The notes beneath the pieces were generated by a model. That model was not told the origin of the DNA. It worked only from the letters and a program-made list of their open reading frames with translations, and searched no databases. DNA of 64,000 nucleotides from Andreprevotia lacus DSM 23236 (lineage in GTDB: Bacteria; Pseudomonadota; Gammaproteobacteria; Burkholderiales; Chitinibacteraceae), in NCBI RefSeq assembly GCF_900176275.1, contig NZ_FWXD01000001.1:186001-250000 (forward strand). Direction: 5' to 3'. Made by a program: the position numbers and the translations under genes. Position 1 is the first letter of the stretch. Each line of letters begins with the position of its first letter. This document shows, one piece after another, positions 44,831 through 53,931 of this stretch.

Positions 44831-45598
44831 TCAGTGCTCTTCCGGCAGTTGATAGCCGTATTGCTGCCAGATGGCACGGGCCGCCGGTTTGTACAGGAAG
44901 GCGTAGAAGCGTGCGGCGGCCGGGCTGGCGTTTTTCATCAGCACTGCACCTTGCGCAATCGGTTGGTACAGATGGCGTGGCAGCTCAACCCAGCGCCCGA
45001 CGCCATGTACCTCGGGCGAAACCACGACCGACTTGGCGGTAAAGCCCACTTCGGCCGCGCGGCTGACCACATACTGGTTCACCTGCTGGATGCTTTCGCC
45101 ATAAACCAGTTTGGGGGCCAGTTTGGCATCCAGCTTGAGGCCGGTAAGCAGGCGCATGGCTTCGCGGCCATAGGGGGCGGTTTTGGGGTTGGCAACGGCA
45201 ATATGCTGTACGGCCGGGTTTTCCAGCGCGGCTTGCCAGTTTTTCAGATCCAGCTCGGCGGTGGTCCACAGCACCAGGCTGCCATAGCCGTAGATGCGCG
45301 GTGCATCGGTGCTCAGCCCGGCATCGAACAAGGCTTGCGGCGTTTCCACGTCGGCAGAGAGGAACACACCGAACGGTGCGCCATTCCTGATCTGCGTCGC
45401 CAGCTTGCCCGATGCGCCGAGCGAGGCCACGGCCTTGTCGCCGCTTTCCTTGTTGAACGCGGCGGCCAGGTCGTCAAACACGTATTGCAGGCTGGCGGCC
45501 ACCGCTACATTGATGGTTTCGGCGCGTGCCAGAGGCGCGCAGCAGAGCGCGATGACCGTCAGCGTGGAAAGGGAAGCAGCAAGGGCGCGCTTGGGCAT
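44831..45598 (-). CDS. modA: periplasmic molybdate-binding protein ModA
   Basis: A 255-residue periplasmic binding protein: signal peptide (SLSTLTVIALCCAPLARA), then VAVAASLQYVFDDLAAAF, GASGKLATQI, and NGAPFGVFLSADVETPQAL, all typical of ModA/WtpA oxyanion-binding proteins. It heads modABC and diverges from the nitronate monooxygenase gene. Tungstate may also bind. Confidence 0.92.
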   Translation of the reverse strand: MPKRALAASLSTLTVIALCCAPLARAETINVAVAASLQYVFDDLAAAFNKESGDKAVASLGASGKLATQIRNGAPFGVFLSADVETPQALFDAGLSTDAPRIYGYGSLVLWTTAELDLKNWQAALENPAVQHIAVANPKTAPYGREAMRLLTGLKLDAKLAPKLVYGESIQQVNQYVVSRAAEVGFTAKSVVVSPEVHGVGRWVELPRHLYQPIAQGAVLMKNASPAAARFYAFLYKPAARAIWQQYGYQLPEEH

Positions 45599-45755
45599 GG
45601 TGATCCTGCCGGGATGGGAATGGCTGCTACTTTAACCCGATGCCACCGGCGCGGGGAGGGCGTATGCCGGCTGTGCCATGCAAACTTGATCTGCAGCAAG
45701 GCGGATGCAGGCGCCGGCGGGCAGACTGGGCTCATTTGCCTCGTCGGAGTCCAAC

Positions 45756-46922
45756 ATGCAGCACGCCTTTTCACCTTTGCAGATCAAGGGGCGCGATCTG
45801 TTGCCTGTGGTGCAGGGAGGCATGGGGATCGGCGTGTCGGCACATCGTCTGGCCGGTAGCGTGGCTGCGCAGGGGGGCATGGGCACCATAGCCTCGGTAG
45901 ACCTGCGTCACCATCACCCCGACCTGCTGGCGCGCTCCAAACAGACGCGCGAACAAGCTGAACTGGATGCGCTCAACTTCGAGGCGCTCGACCGCGAGAT
46001 CGTTGCCGCGCGCGAGTTGGCACAGGGCAAAGGCATGATCGCGGTGAACGTGATGCGCGCCGTCGAGGCGTATACCGGCTATGTGCGGCAGGCTTGCCGC
46101 TCCGGCGCCGATGCCATCGTGATGGGGGCCGGGCTGCCGCTGGATTTGCCCGAACTGACCGCTGATTTCCCGCATGTGGCACTGATCCCCATCCTGTCCG
46201 ACGCGCGCGGCATTGCGCTGGTGCTGAAAAAATGGCTGAAGAAAGGCCGCTTGCCCGATGCCATCGTGATCGAGCATCCACGCTATGCCGGCGGTCATCT
46301 GGGCGCCGCGCAGGTCAGCGCCCTGCAGGACGAGCGCTTCGATTTTGACCACGTGCTGGGGCCGACACATGCGTTGTTTGCCGAACTGGGCATCAAGCCC
46401 ATTCCGCTCATCATCGCCGGCGGCATACACAGCCACGAGCAGGTGCAGCACTGGCTCACGCATGGCGCCAGCGGCGTGCAACTGGGTACGGCGTTTGCGG
46501 TGAGTGAAGAGGGCGATGCACACCCGGCCTTTAAAGCCGTGCTGGCGGGGGCGCGCCAGGAAGACATCGTCGAATTCGTCAGCGTGGCCGGTTTGCCGGC
46601 ACGTGCAGTCGCAACGCCGTGGCTGAAGAACTATCTGCAGCGCGAGGAACGCCTGCAGCGCAATGCCAAGGCCGACCCGGCACGCTGCACGCAGGCGCTC
46701 AACTGCCTGGGCCAGTGCGGTTTGCGCGATGGTCTGGCAAAGATCGGCCAGTTCTGCATTGACCTCAAGCTGGCGGCGGCACTGCGCGGCGAGGTTGGCA
46801 AGGGGTTGTTCTTTCGTGGCGCGTCCATCCTGCCATTCGGGAGCGAAATCCGCCCGGTGCGCGAGTTGCTGCGCTACCTGCTTACCGGGCAAATGCCCGC
46901 TGGCTTGGCCGCGCCCTGCTGA
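45756..46922 (+). CDS. nitronate monooxygenase family flavoprotein
   Basis: A 388-residue FMN-dependent NMO/2-nitropropane dioxygenase-type TIM barrel. Visible motifs: VVQGGMGIGVSAHRLAGSV near the start, IAVNVMRAVEAYTGYVRQA, ADAIVMGAGLPLDLPE, PLIIAGGIHSHEQV and HGASGVQLGTAFAVSEE (the phosphate-binding Gly-rich part). A C-terminal extension has cysteines (CTQALNCLGQCG) that are not part of the barrel. Start ATG 45756; codons before it are not conserved. Reaction: oxidation of alkyl nitronates or related enoyl reduction; substrate unknown. Confidence 0.88.
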   Translation: MQHAFSPLQIKGRDLLPVVQGGMGIGVSAHRLAGSVAAQGGMGTIASVDLRHHHPDLLARSKQTREQAELDALNFEALDREIVAARELAQGKGMIAVNVMRAVEAYTGYVRQACRSGADAIVMGAGLPLDLPELTADFPHVALIPILSDARGIALVLKKWLKKGRLPDAIVIEHPRYAGGHLGAAQVSALQDERFDFDHVLGPTHALFAELGIKPIPLIIAGGIHSHEQVQHWLTHGASGVQLGTAFAVSEEGDAHPAFKAVLAGARQEDIVEFVSVAGLPARAVATPWLKNYLQREERLQRNAKADPARCTQALNCLGQCGLRDGLAKIGQFCIDLKLAAALRGEVGKGLFFRGASILPFGSEIRPVRELLRYLLTGQMPAGLAAPC

Positions 46923-46981
46923 TTGCCGGCAGCCTGGCGGTCGCTTGCCCTTTGCCCGTGCAATGCGGGTAAAGTGGCTGG

Positions 46982-47503
46982 ATGATTGCCAATCCGTTTG
47001 AAACGTCCTCGGCCAGCTTCGAGTCGCCACTTGAGCTCTTGCTCGCCTGCCATGAGCGCATCCGGCGCTTTTGCACGCTGCTCGAGCGGCTGGGCGTGCA
47101 TCTGGCCACGCATGGCAGCGATGATATGGCGCGCGATGCAGCAACCGGCATCCTGCGCTACTTTGATATAGCGTTGCCGCTGCACCATCAGGACGAAGAC
47201 GACGATCTGTTCCCCGCCTTGCTCGCGGTTGCCGGCAGCGCGCTGCAGGCCGAACTGGCCGCGCTGCAGCAAGAGCATGCGCAGTTGCTGCCGCTGTGGC
47301 CGCCGTTGCGTGCGGTGCTTGTGGCTGTGCAGGCCGGGGCGTCGCCGGCATGGCCGGCTGCTGCCGCAGCTGATTTCGCTGCACGCTACCACGCGCATGT
47401 CAGCCGCGAGGAAACCATGGTTTATCCGCATGCCGAGCAATTGCTGCCGGCTGCAATGCTGGCGCAACTGGGCGAGCGTATGGCCGCCCGGCGACGGTTT
47501 TGA
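46982..47503 (+). CDS. hemerythrin HHE domain protein
   Basis: A 173-residue helical bundle with the metal ligand pattern: ACHERIRRFC (first His), PLHHQDEDDDLFPAL (HxxxE), QQEHAQLLPLW and YHAHVSREETMVYPHAEQLL (HxxxE and terminal His). Such proteins bind a di-iron centre and sense or store oxygen or protect iron-sulphur clusters. It starts 59 nt after the nitronate monooxygenase stop and could be co-transcribed. Confidence 0.88.
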   Translation: MIANPFETSSASFESPLELLLACHERIRRFCTLLERLGVHLATHGSDDMARDAATGILRYFDIALPLHHQDEDDDLFPALLAVAGSALQAELAALQQEHAQLLPLWPPLRAVLVAVQAGASPAWPAAAAADFAARYHAHVSREETMVYPHAEQLLPAAMLAQLGERMAARRRF

Positions 47504-47724
47504 CAGGAAAAGCGCCTTCTTTCTTTTTTTGAAAGTAGGTCGTAGGTGTAGCGCTGCAGTGCACGATTCGGTGCAGCACAGCGCGCAAGTGGCGCCGTTA
47601 TTGAATATCAACGCTTGCTGGCTATACGGTTAGCGCGGATGAGACACACATGATGGCTTACGATTTGTGCCAGTCGAGTTCGCCGTTTATGCTCAAGTTC
47701 AAAGTACAAGAATAGCGATCCAAC

Positions 47725-50175
47725 GTGTTTTCACATCTGCCCAGCCGATTCCAGATTTTCTACCAGGCCAACAGGTTGGCTTGGCGTCTGGTTGCGGCTG
47801 TGGTTGGCGTCAGCTTCATCGTTACCCTGTCGCTGACTGCATTTCTGGTGCGCCAGGAATACCAGCGCAGCCTCACCCAGATCAGCACCGATCTTGATAC
47901 CCTGGCACGCAGCGTTACGCCGCAGCTGGGCGCCAACCTGTGGCTGGTGAATACCGAGGCAGTGCGCACCCAGCTCAATTCACTGCTGCAGACCAAGGCG
48001 GTCAACTGGGTGGAGCTGGTCGAGCCCGATGGCTCGCGTTATTCGGTTGGCACCGTCAGCGGTGATCCGAAAAACGCCATCAGCAAGACTTACACCGTCA
48101 ATTACATGCACCCGCTGACCGGCAAGGCCGTGCGGTTGGGTGAGTTGCGGCTGGTCAATACGCTGGATGGGCTGGAATCACAGCTCTATACCCAGGTCAC
48201 CCGCATGCTGTTGCTGCTGGGTTCGGGTATGGCGGCGTCGGCGCTGTGTTTTCTGTGGCTGTATCACCGCTTGATTGCGCGCCATCTGAGCCATATTGCC
48301 GAATACACGCGCAGTTTCAATTATGAACGCCTGTCTGCGCCGCTCGATCTGGCGCGTGGAGACTCGGGCCAGGACGAATTGCAGGTGCTGACCGATGCGT
48401 TCAACACCATGCGGCTCAATCTGCAGAAGGGCATCGACGAAAAGGATGTCGCGCAGCGCGAGCTGTTCCAGGAAAAGGAACTGGCCGAGGTCACACTGAT
48501 TTCAGTGGCCGACGCCATCGTCACCACCACGGCTGCCGGCCACGTGAAACTGCTGAACCCGGCTGCAGAGAAACTGATCGGCTGGACTTTTGCCGAGGCC
48601 AAGGGGCTGCCGATTGGCGAGGTCGTCATCACTCAGTCCGATGCCGAAGGTCCGCGCCTGACCCGGCTGCTGCAGGCGGCGCAAACCGCCGGCAAGCGCC
48701 AGCAGCGCGAGAAAGCCACCCTGATCAGCCGTGGCGGCGAGCGCTTCATGGTCGAAATCGCCATTGCGCCGATCAGCGACTGGGATGGCAACCGCATCGG
48801 CTATGTGGTGGCGCTGCATGACATCAGCGCGGCCGAGGCGCTGACCGCACGGTTGGCCTATCAGGCCACGCACGACGAGCTGACCGGCCTGACCAACCGC
48901 CGTGGCTTCATGAGTGCCTTGGTGCAGGCCAATGATGCGGTCAAGCTCACTGGCGCACGTCGCTTGCTGATGCAGATTGACCTCGACCAGTTCAAGCTGG
49001 TCAATGACACCTGTGGCCACCAGGCCGGCGACGAACTGCTGCGCCAACTGGCGCGCATGCTGATCGACATGCTGCCCGACAACGCACTGGTGGGCCGCTT
49101 GGGCGGCGACGAGTTTGGCGTGCTGCTGGCCGATCTGGACGAGGCCGAGGCACAAGTGGTTGCCATGCAGTTGCTGGTGGCGCTGGAGCAATACCGCTTT
49201 GTCTGGCAGGACCGTCCGTTTACCGTGACCGGCAGTCTGGGCCTGGTGAGCATGGATCAGGACTGCGCATCGCCACAGGAGGCGATGAGCCGTGCCGACG
49301 TGGCCTGTTTTGCCGCCAAGGACGCCGGGCGTAACCGCTTTGCCTGGTATCGTGGCGGTGAGGAAGACCTGCAGGGCCGGCACAACGAGTTGCAGCTGCT
49401 GGCCACCCTGCGCCAGGCTGCCGAGACCAATCGCTTCAAGCTGCATTACCAGCCGATTGTGCCGACGCTGGGCCCGCATCAGGTGCCGCATTACGAGGTG
49501 TTGCTGCGGCTGGAAGACGAGCAGGGGCGCTTGATCTCGCCGGGGGCGTTCATCCCCGCTGCCGAGCGTTACGACATGATGGCCACCATAGACCGCTGGG
49601 TGGTATCGCATGTACTGGATGAATTGTCGCAGCGGCAGGCGCGCGGCGAGGTACTGCCCGAGTTGTCCATCAACCTGTCGGGCAAGTCGCTCAACCGGCA
49701 GACGCTGGCCTTTGTGCTGGAGCAGCTGGAAGAAAAGCCGCTGCCGTCCGACCGCATCTGCTTCGAGATCACCGAAACCAGTGCCATTGCCAACATCAAG
49801 GAATCCGCGCTGTTTATCGAGGCACTGCGCGCGCGTGGTTGCCGCTTTGCGCTGGACGACTTTGGCAGTGGTTTCTCGTCGTTCACCTACCTCAAGAGCT
49901 TGCCAGTGGACTATCTGAAGATCGATGGCAGCCTGGTGCGCGATGTGGCCGAGGACGACGTGAGCCGGCAGATGGTGCTTGCGGTCAACCGCATTGCGCA
50001 TGCCATGGGGCGCAAGACCATTGCCGAGTATGTCGAGAACCAGGCCATTGTCACGGTGCTGCAGGAAATCGGTGTCGATTATCTGCAGGGCTACCATATC
50101 GGCCGCCCGGAACCTGCCATACGCGAAACCCAGCAGGTGTGGGCCGGGAATGAATTCGAGCTGCGTGGCGATTGA
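47725..50175 (+). CDS. membrane GGDEF-EAL c-di-GMP enzyme with PAS domain
   Basis: An 816-residue inner-membrane protein: helix at about 20-42, a periplasmic sensor domain to about 155, a second helix near 160-178, HAMP, PAS (about 260-370), GGDEF (about 380-540) and EAL (about 555-805). The cyclase motif GGDEF is intact but the upstream I-site RxxD is absent (PDNA instead). The EAL domain has EVLLR (ExLxR), Asn in SINLSGKSL, Glu in FEITETS, DDFGSGFSS, Lys in YLKIDGS and the last Glu in AEYVEN. Both activities could be present. Start is GTG 47725. Membrane sensing of a periplasmic cue is likely. Confidence 0.93.
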   Translation: MFSHLPSRFQIFYQANRLAWRLVAAVVGVSFIVTLSLTAFLVRQEYQRSLTQISTDLDTLARSVTPQLGANLWLVNTEAVRTQLNSLLQTKAVNWVELVEPDGSRYSVGTVSGDPKNAISKTYTVNYMHPLTGKAVRLGELRLVNTLDGLESQLYTQVTRMLLLLGSGMAASALCFLWLYHRLIARHLSHIAEYTRSFNYERLSAPLDLARGDSGQDELQVLTDAFNTMRLNLQKGIDEKDVAQRELFQEKELAEVTLISVADAIVTTTAAGHVKLLNPAAEKLIGWTFAEAKGLPIGEVVITQSDAEGPRLTRLLQAAQTAGKRQQREKATLISRGGERFMVEIAIAPISDWDGNRIGYVVALHDISAAEALTARLAYQATHDELTGLTNRRGFMSALVQANDAVKLTGARRLLMQIDLDQFKLVNDTCGHQAGDELLRQLARMLIDMLPDNALVGRLGGDEFGVLLADLDEAEAQVVAMQLLVALEQYRFVWQDRPFTVTGSLGLVSMDQDCASPQEAMSRADVACFAAKDAGRNRFAWYRGGEEDLQGRHNELQLLATLRQAAETNRFKLHYQPIVPTLGPHQVPHYEVLLRLEDEQGRLISPGAFIPAAERYDMMATIDRWVVSHVLDELSQRQARGEVLPELSINLSGKSLNRQTLAFVLEQLEEKPLPSDRICFEITETSAIANIKESALFIEALRARGCRFALDDFGSGFSSFTYLKSLPVDYLKIDGSLVRDVAEDDVSRQMVLAVNRIAHAMGRKTIAEYVENQAIVTVLQEIGVDYLQGYHIGRPEPAIRETQQVWAGNEFELRGD

Positions 50176-50196
50176 TCCTGCAGATCAGTTATCCCC

Positions 50197-50227
50197 GCAA
50201 AAACGGCCGCGTCGCGGCCGTTTTTGC
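50197..50227. terminator. bidirectional terminator
   Basis: A 14-bp perfect stem GCAAAAACGGCCGC / GCGGCCGTTTTTGC with a 3-nt loop between the convergent GGDEF-EAL and binding-protein genes. Confidence 0.92.
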
Positions 50228-50245
50228 GTCTGGTGATACCTGCGA

Positions 50246-51130
50246 CTAGTTCAGCCGTGCCCAGTTGGCCGTGCGTACATTGAAGAAACCCGATTCGCGA
50301 TAAGCGCGTTCGATCACGCCTTTCTCGCGCAGCATGGTCAGGCCCTTCTCCAGTGCCTCGGCCGCTTCCTTGCCGGCCGGGGCCAGCTTGCTCACGAACA
50401 GGTGGCGGCTGCCTTGCAGGCCGACCTTGACGTTGGGAATGGGTACGAACTTGTGGCCAGATGCCTCCAGCGACATGTCGGTGGTCGGCTGGAAGGGCGC
50501 GAGCAATACGTCGGCACGGTGCTTGACCACCATGCCCACCATCGAATCCCAGCTTTGCGTTTTCAGCACCTGGCCGAACTTCAGGCTGTCCAGCGTGGCA
50601 ACGTCGGGCTTCCAGCTTTCCGCCACCACGGCAGTCAGCTGTTGCACCTGCGGCAAGGTGCGGGCTGCCACGGCCTTGGCGTTGTCGGGCGTGGTATAGA
50701 GGCCGGCTTCGAATTCGCCCTGACGAATCAGCGGCGGGCTGACGAACACCTTGTCCTCCAGCGGTTTCAGATCGACCAGCCAGGCGGTATTGCCGCCCAT
50801 GGTGGCATTGCCGGAGAGGATTTCCTTCAGGTAGCGGCTGTACGAGTCGCTGCTGTTATCCACCTTGACCAGCTTTACCTGCTTTTTCAGGCCGCCTAGC
50901 GCCAGTGCCTGCTGCACCAGCACCAGTTCGGCCACATCGCGGCGCGCCCCTGCGCCGTCAAAGCGGGTCAGCGTCAGCGGATCGCGCTTGCCGATGAACT
51001 GCATGTAGTCGTTGTAGACATCCTGTTGGGTCAGGATTGTGATGGCATCATCGGCGGCAAAGGCCGCCGGGGCCAGCAGGCAGGCTGCGAGCAAGGCCAG
51101 CGTGCTGCGCCGTTTCATCGGGACGTTCAT
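50246..51130 (-). CDS. orphan periplasmic solute-binding protein, family 3-like
   Basis: A 294-residue protein with a signal peptide (MKRRSTLALLAACLLAPAAFA). The rest has the look of an amino-acid-type periplasmic binding protein (TILTQQDVYNDYMQFIG, VQQALALGGLKKQVKLVKVD, LAPFQPTTDMSLEASGH, EALEKGLTMLREKGVIERAYRESGFF). No permease or ATPase is next to it, so it may serve a distant transporter or a receptor. ATG 51130 has an AAGGAGGAG site. It is divergent from the peroxiredoxin gene. Confidence 0.7.
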   Translation of the reverse strand: MNVPMKRRSTLALLAACLLAPAAFAADDAITILTQQDVYNDYMQFIGKRDPLTLTRFDGAGARRDVAELVLVQQALALGGLKKQVKLVKVDNSSDSYSRYLKEILSGNATMGGNTAWLVDLKPLEDKVFVSPPLIRQGEFEAGLYTTPDNAKAVAARTLPQVQQLTAVVAESWKPDVATLDSLKFGQVLKTQSWDSMVGMVVKHRADVLLAPFQPTTDMSLEASGHKFVPIPNVKVGLQGSRHLFVSKLAPAGKEAAEALEKGLTMLREKGVIERAYRESGFFNVRTANWARLN

Positions 51131-51277
51131 CGGGCTTCTCCTCCTTGCGTCATGTAGTTGTGAACTGCACGTTCCATCATGGCAAGCGGCGCGCCCGGAG
51201 GCAATTGCATCCTTACAAATTTTTCGCCCGCTCGTCACTTGCCTGCCGGCGCGGCCTGCATGGCCGCCGATGGTGTT

Positions 51278-51314
51278 ATAGCCCTGAGCTATCACCCGGA
51301 TGAAGTTTCCCGAT
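51278..51314 (+). promoter_or_regulatory. OxyR-like site ahead of the peroxiredoxin gene
   Basis: ATAG-N7-CTAT at 51278-51292 is a full match to the OxyR half-site. A second, degenerate one (ATGA-N7-CGAT) follows after 7 nt, as the OxyR tetramer spacing would require. About 80-120 nt before the peroxiredoxin start. Confidence 0.5.
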
Positions 51315-51395
51315 TTGACGCTTGCAGATGTCGCCGCTATCTTTTGCAGGCTCGGAATCATTCCCATCCTGAATATCACTTCAAGGAGTTCTCCC

Positions 51396-51998
51396 ATGTC
51401 CGTTCTCGTGAACAAACAAGTCCCCGACTTTACTGCAGCCGCCGTGCTGGGTTCGGGTGAAATCGTCGACAACTACTCGTTCTCGGCCGCGACCAAGGGC
51501 AAGTATGCCGTGGTGTTCTTCTACCCGCTGGACTTCACCTTCGTGTGCCCGTCCGAGCTGATCGCCTTCGACAACCGTCTGGAAGAATTCAAGTCGCGCA
51601 ACGTCGAAGTGATCGGCGTGTCGATCGACAGCCAGTTCACCCACAGCGCATGGCGCAACACCCCGGTTGAGAAGGGCGGCATCGGCCACGTTGGCTACAC
51701 CCTGGTTGCCGACATCAAGCACGACATCGTCAAGGCATTCGACGTCGAGCACGCTGACGGCGTGGCGCTGCGCGGCACTTTTCTGATCGACAAGAACGGC
51801 GTGGTGCAACACCAGGTCGTGAACAACCTGCCGCTGGGCCGTGACATCGACGAGTTGCTGCGCGTGGTTGACGCACTGCAATTCACCGAGCAACACGGTG
51901 AAGTCTGCCCGGCCGGCTGGACCAAGGGCAAGAAAGGCATGAAGGCTGACGCCGCAGGCGTTGCCGCCTACCTGGCTACCGAGGCCGCCGCACTGTAA
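51396..51998 (+). CDS. typical 2-Cys peroxiredoxin
   Basis: A 200-residue AhpC/TSA-type peroxidase that reduces peroxides: peroxidatic Cys in FYPLDFTFVCPSE and resolving Cys in HGEVCPAGW, with GVSIDSQFTHSAW and GTFLIDKNGVVQH. Start ATG 51396 has AAGGAG. No ahpF next to it, so thioredoxin is the probable reductant. Preceded by an OxyR-like site and closed by a strong terminator, i.e. a monocistron. Confidence 0.95.
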   Translation: MSVLVNKQVPDFTAAAVLGSGEIVDNYSFSAATKGKYAVVFFYPLDFTFVCPSELIAFDNRLEEFKSRNVEVIGVSIDSQFTHSAWRNTPVEKGGIGHVGYTLVADIKHDIVKAFDVEHADGVALRGTFLIDKNGVVQHQVVNNLPLGRDIDELLRVVDALQFTEQHGEVCPAGWTKGKKGMKADAAGVAAYLATEAAAL

Positions 51999-52016
51999 TC
52001 ACAGTGGCCCCACCAG

Positions 52017-52047
52017 AAAAACCGCCGGCTTGTCCGGCGGTTTTTTT
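52017..52047 (+). terminator. terminator after the peroxiredoxin gene
   Basis: Stem AAAAACCGCCGG / CCGGCGGTTTTT (12 bp), 5-nt loop, T7 run after. Confidence 0.93.
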
Positions 52048-52167
52048 ATGCATGCGTCAAGCTTATGTCCACAAGGCATGAAAATGACCGATGTAAGCAT
52101 TTTGCTGGGCTATGCTGGCTGAGGATGGCATCCGGCCCGGATGGCCGCCAACTCGCAGGGGCAAGCC

Positions 52168-53781
52168 ATGACCATATCCCGCAAGTTGATCGTTTCCTAT
52201 GCCCTGATGGTGCTGTTTGCCGCCGTCATGGGGGTGGTCGGCATCACCTCACTGTCAACCGTGAATGACGAGGTGCAGGCTGTTACCGGCAATGCCTTGC
52301 CCAGTGTCGAGTATTCCTTGTTGATGCGGGCCGATATTCTTGATTTCCGCAATCGGGAAACCCAGCTGTTGCTGGCCAAGAATGCCGAGGAAATCGCCGA
52401 CACGCTCAAGCGCCAGCAGCAGAATGCCGACGATCTGGCTACGCATGAGGTGGCCTATGCCAAGCTGGTGAACTCATCGCAAGAGCAAACCTTGTTCGGC
52501 GACTATCAGGCGGCCAAGACGCGCTATTTGAAGGCCAACCAGGCACTGCGCGAACTGGTGAGCGCGGGCAAGAACGATGAGGCAATCGCATACTTTCGTG
52601 GTGATGACCGCAAGGCATTCCGCGCCTTTTTGCCCACCATAGACAAGATTGTCGAAATCAACCGGCAAGAGGCCGCCAGTGGCAGTCAGGCCGCCCATGC
52701 GGCGTTCAGCAGTGGCCGCCTGCACATGCTGCTCTGGTCCGGCCTGATCCTGCTGGCGAGCATCGGGCTGGCGTGCTGGCTGATTCCTGCCATCGTGCTG
52801 CCGCTGTCGCGCATGCAGCAGACCATCGTCGAGATCGGCAGCAGGCTGGATTTTACGCGTCGCGTCGATGTGCGCAGCAGCGATGAAATCGGCTTGACGG
52901 TGTCGGCGTTCAATCAACTGGTTGATTCGGTGCAGCAGGCCTTGCGCGGCATCATCGGCGCATCCAGCGAGCTGTCTGCACTGTCTGGCAGCCTGGCATC
53001 CTCGTCCGGGCGGGTGTCGGATGACTCGGCACGGCAAAGCGAGGCATCCAGTGCGATGGCCGCCGCAGTCGAGCAACTGACCACCAGCATTGCCCAGGTT
53101 TCTGACAGTGCCGGCGAGGCATTGCGGTTTTCCGAGCAGGCCGACCAACACGCACAGCACGGCGGGCGGGTAATCCGTGATGCGGTGGCAGAGATGGAAA
53201 CCATCGCGGCGACCATACATCAGCTGGCCGAAACGATTGCTCATCTGGGTTCTCAATCGGACGAAATCAGCAGCATCGTGCGGGTGATACGCGAGGTGGC
53301 CGAGCAGACCAATCTGCTGGCGCTCAATGCCGCCATCGAGGCCGCGCGTGCTGGCGAGCAAGGACGCGGCTTTGCCGTAGTGGCCGACGAGGTGCGCAAA
53401 CTGGCCGAGCGTACCAGCTCGGCCACGCAGGATATTGCCGGCAAGATCAATGCGATTCAGGACGCATCGCGTGCTGCGGTCAACGGTATGTCCGGCGCAG
53501 TGGATCGCGTGAACCAGGGCGTGAATCTGGCCGGAGAGGCTGGTCGCTCAGTCGATGCGATCACAGCCGGCGCACGACAGGTCGAGGCTGAAATCCACAC
53601 CATTGCAGACGCACTGAAAGAGCAAAGCGAGGCCAGCCACCTGCTGGCCGGCAACGTAGAGCGCATTTCGCAAATGTCGGAGGAAAACAGCCAGATTGCC
53701 GGGCAGACCTCGCAGCTGGCGCGCTCACTGCAGCAGTTGGCGGACGACATGCGCGGTACGGTGGGGCGCTTTGCCACCTGA
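52168..53781 (+). CDS. methyl-accepting chemotaxis protein with 4-helix-bundle sensor
   Basis: A 537-residue chemoreceptor. First membrane helix about residues 7-29, a periplasmic all-helical domain (about 30-185, 4HB_MCP type with [13 protein letters not shown]), second helix about 187-207, HAMP, and a signalling hairpin with [18 protein letters not shown] and [19 protein letters not shown]. It has no C-terminal NWETF-like pentapeptide for CheR docking. Start ATG 52168 ([11 protein letters not shown]). Stands alone; partner Che proteins are elsewhere. Unlike the fusion at 40561 it has the ordinary layout. Confidence 0.93.
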   Translation: MTISRKLIVSYALMVLFAAVMGVVGITSLSTVNDEVQAVTGNALPSVEYSLLMRADILDFRNRETQLLLAKNAEEIADTLKRQQQNADDLATHEVAYAKLVNSSQEQTLFGDYQAAKTRYLKANQALRELVSAGKNDEAIAYFRGDDRKAFRAFLPTIDKIVEINRQEAASGSQAAHAAFSSGRLHMLLWSGLILLASIGLACWLIPAIVLPLSRMQQTIVEIGSRLDFTRRVDVRSSDEIGLTVSAFNQLVDSVQQALRGIIGASSELSALSGSLASSSGRVSDDSARQSEASSAMAAAVEQLTTSIAQVSDSAGEALRFSEQADQHAQHGGRVIRDAVAEMETIAATIHQLAETIAHLGSQSDEISSIVRVIREVAEQTNLLALNAAIEAARAGEQGRGFAVVADEVRKLAERTSSATQDIAGKINAIQDASRAAVNGMSGAVDRVNQGVNLAGEAGRSVDAITAGARQVEAEIHTIADALKEQSEASHLLAGNVERISQMSEENSQIAGQTSQLARSLQQLADDMRGTVGRFAT

Positions 53782-53931
53782 GGCGCCGCCGCAGGTCTGG
53801 CCGGGCAATCCGCCGTCAAACCGTTGGGGGCAGATCACCGCTCCGGCCGGTGCGCGATAAAACGCGGCCCGGCACTGCGTGCCGGCGCGCGGCGCGGCAT
53901 AATGGCGGCTTGTCCTTTGCGCACCCGTATC

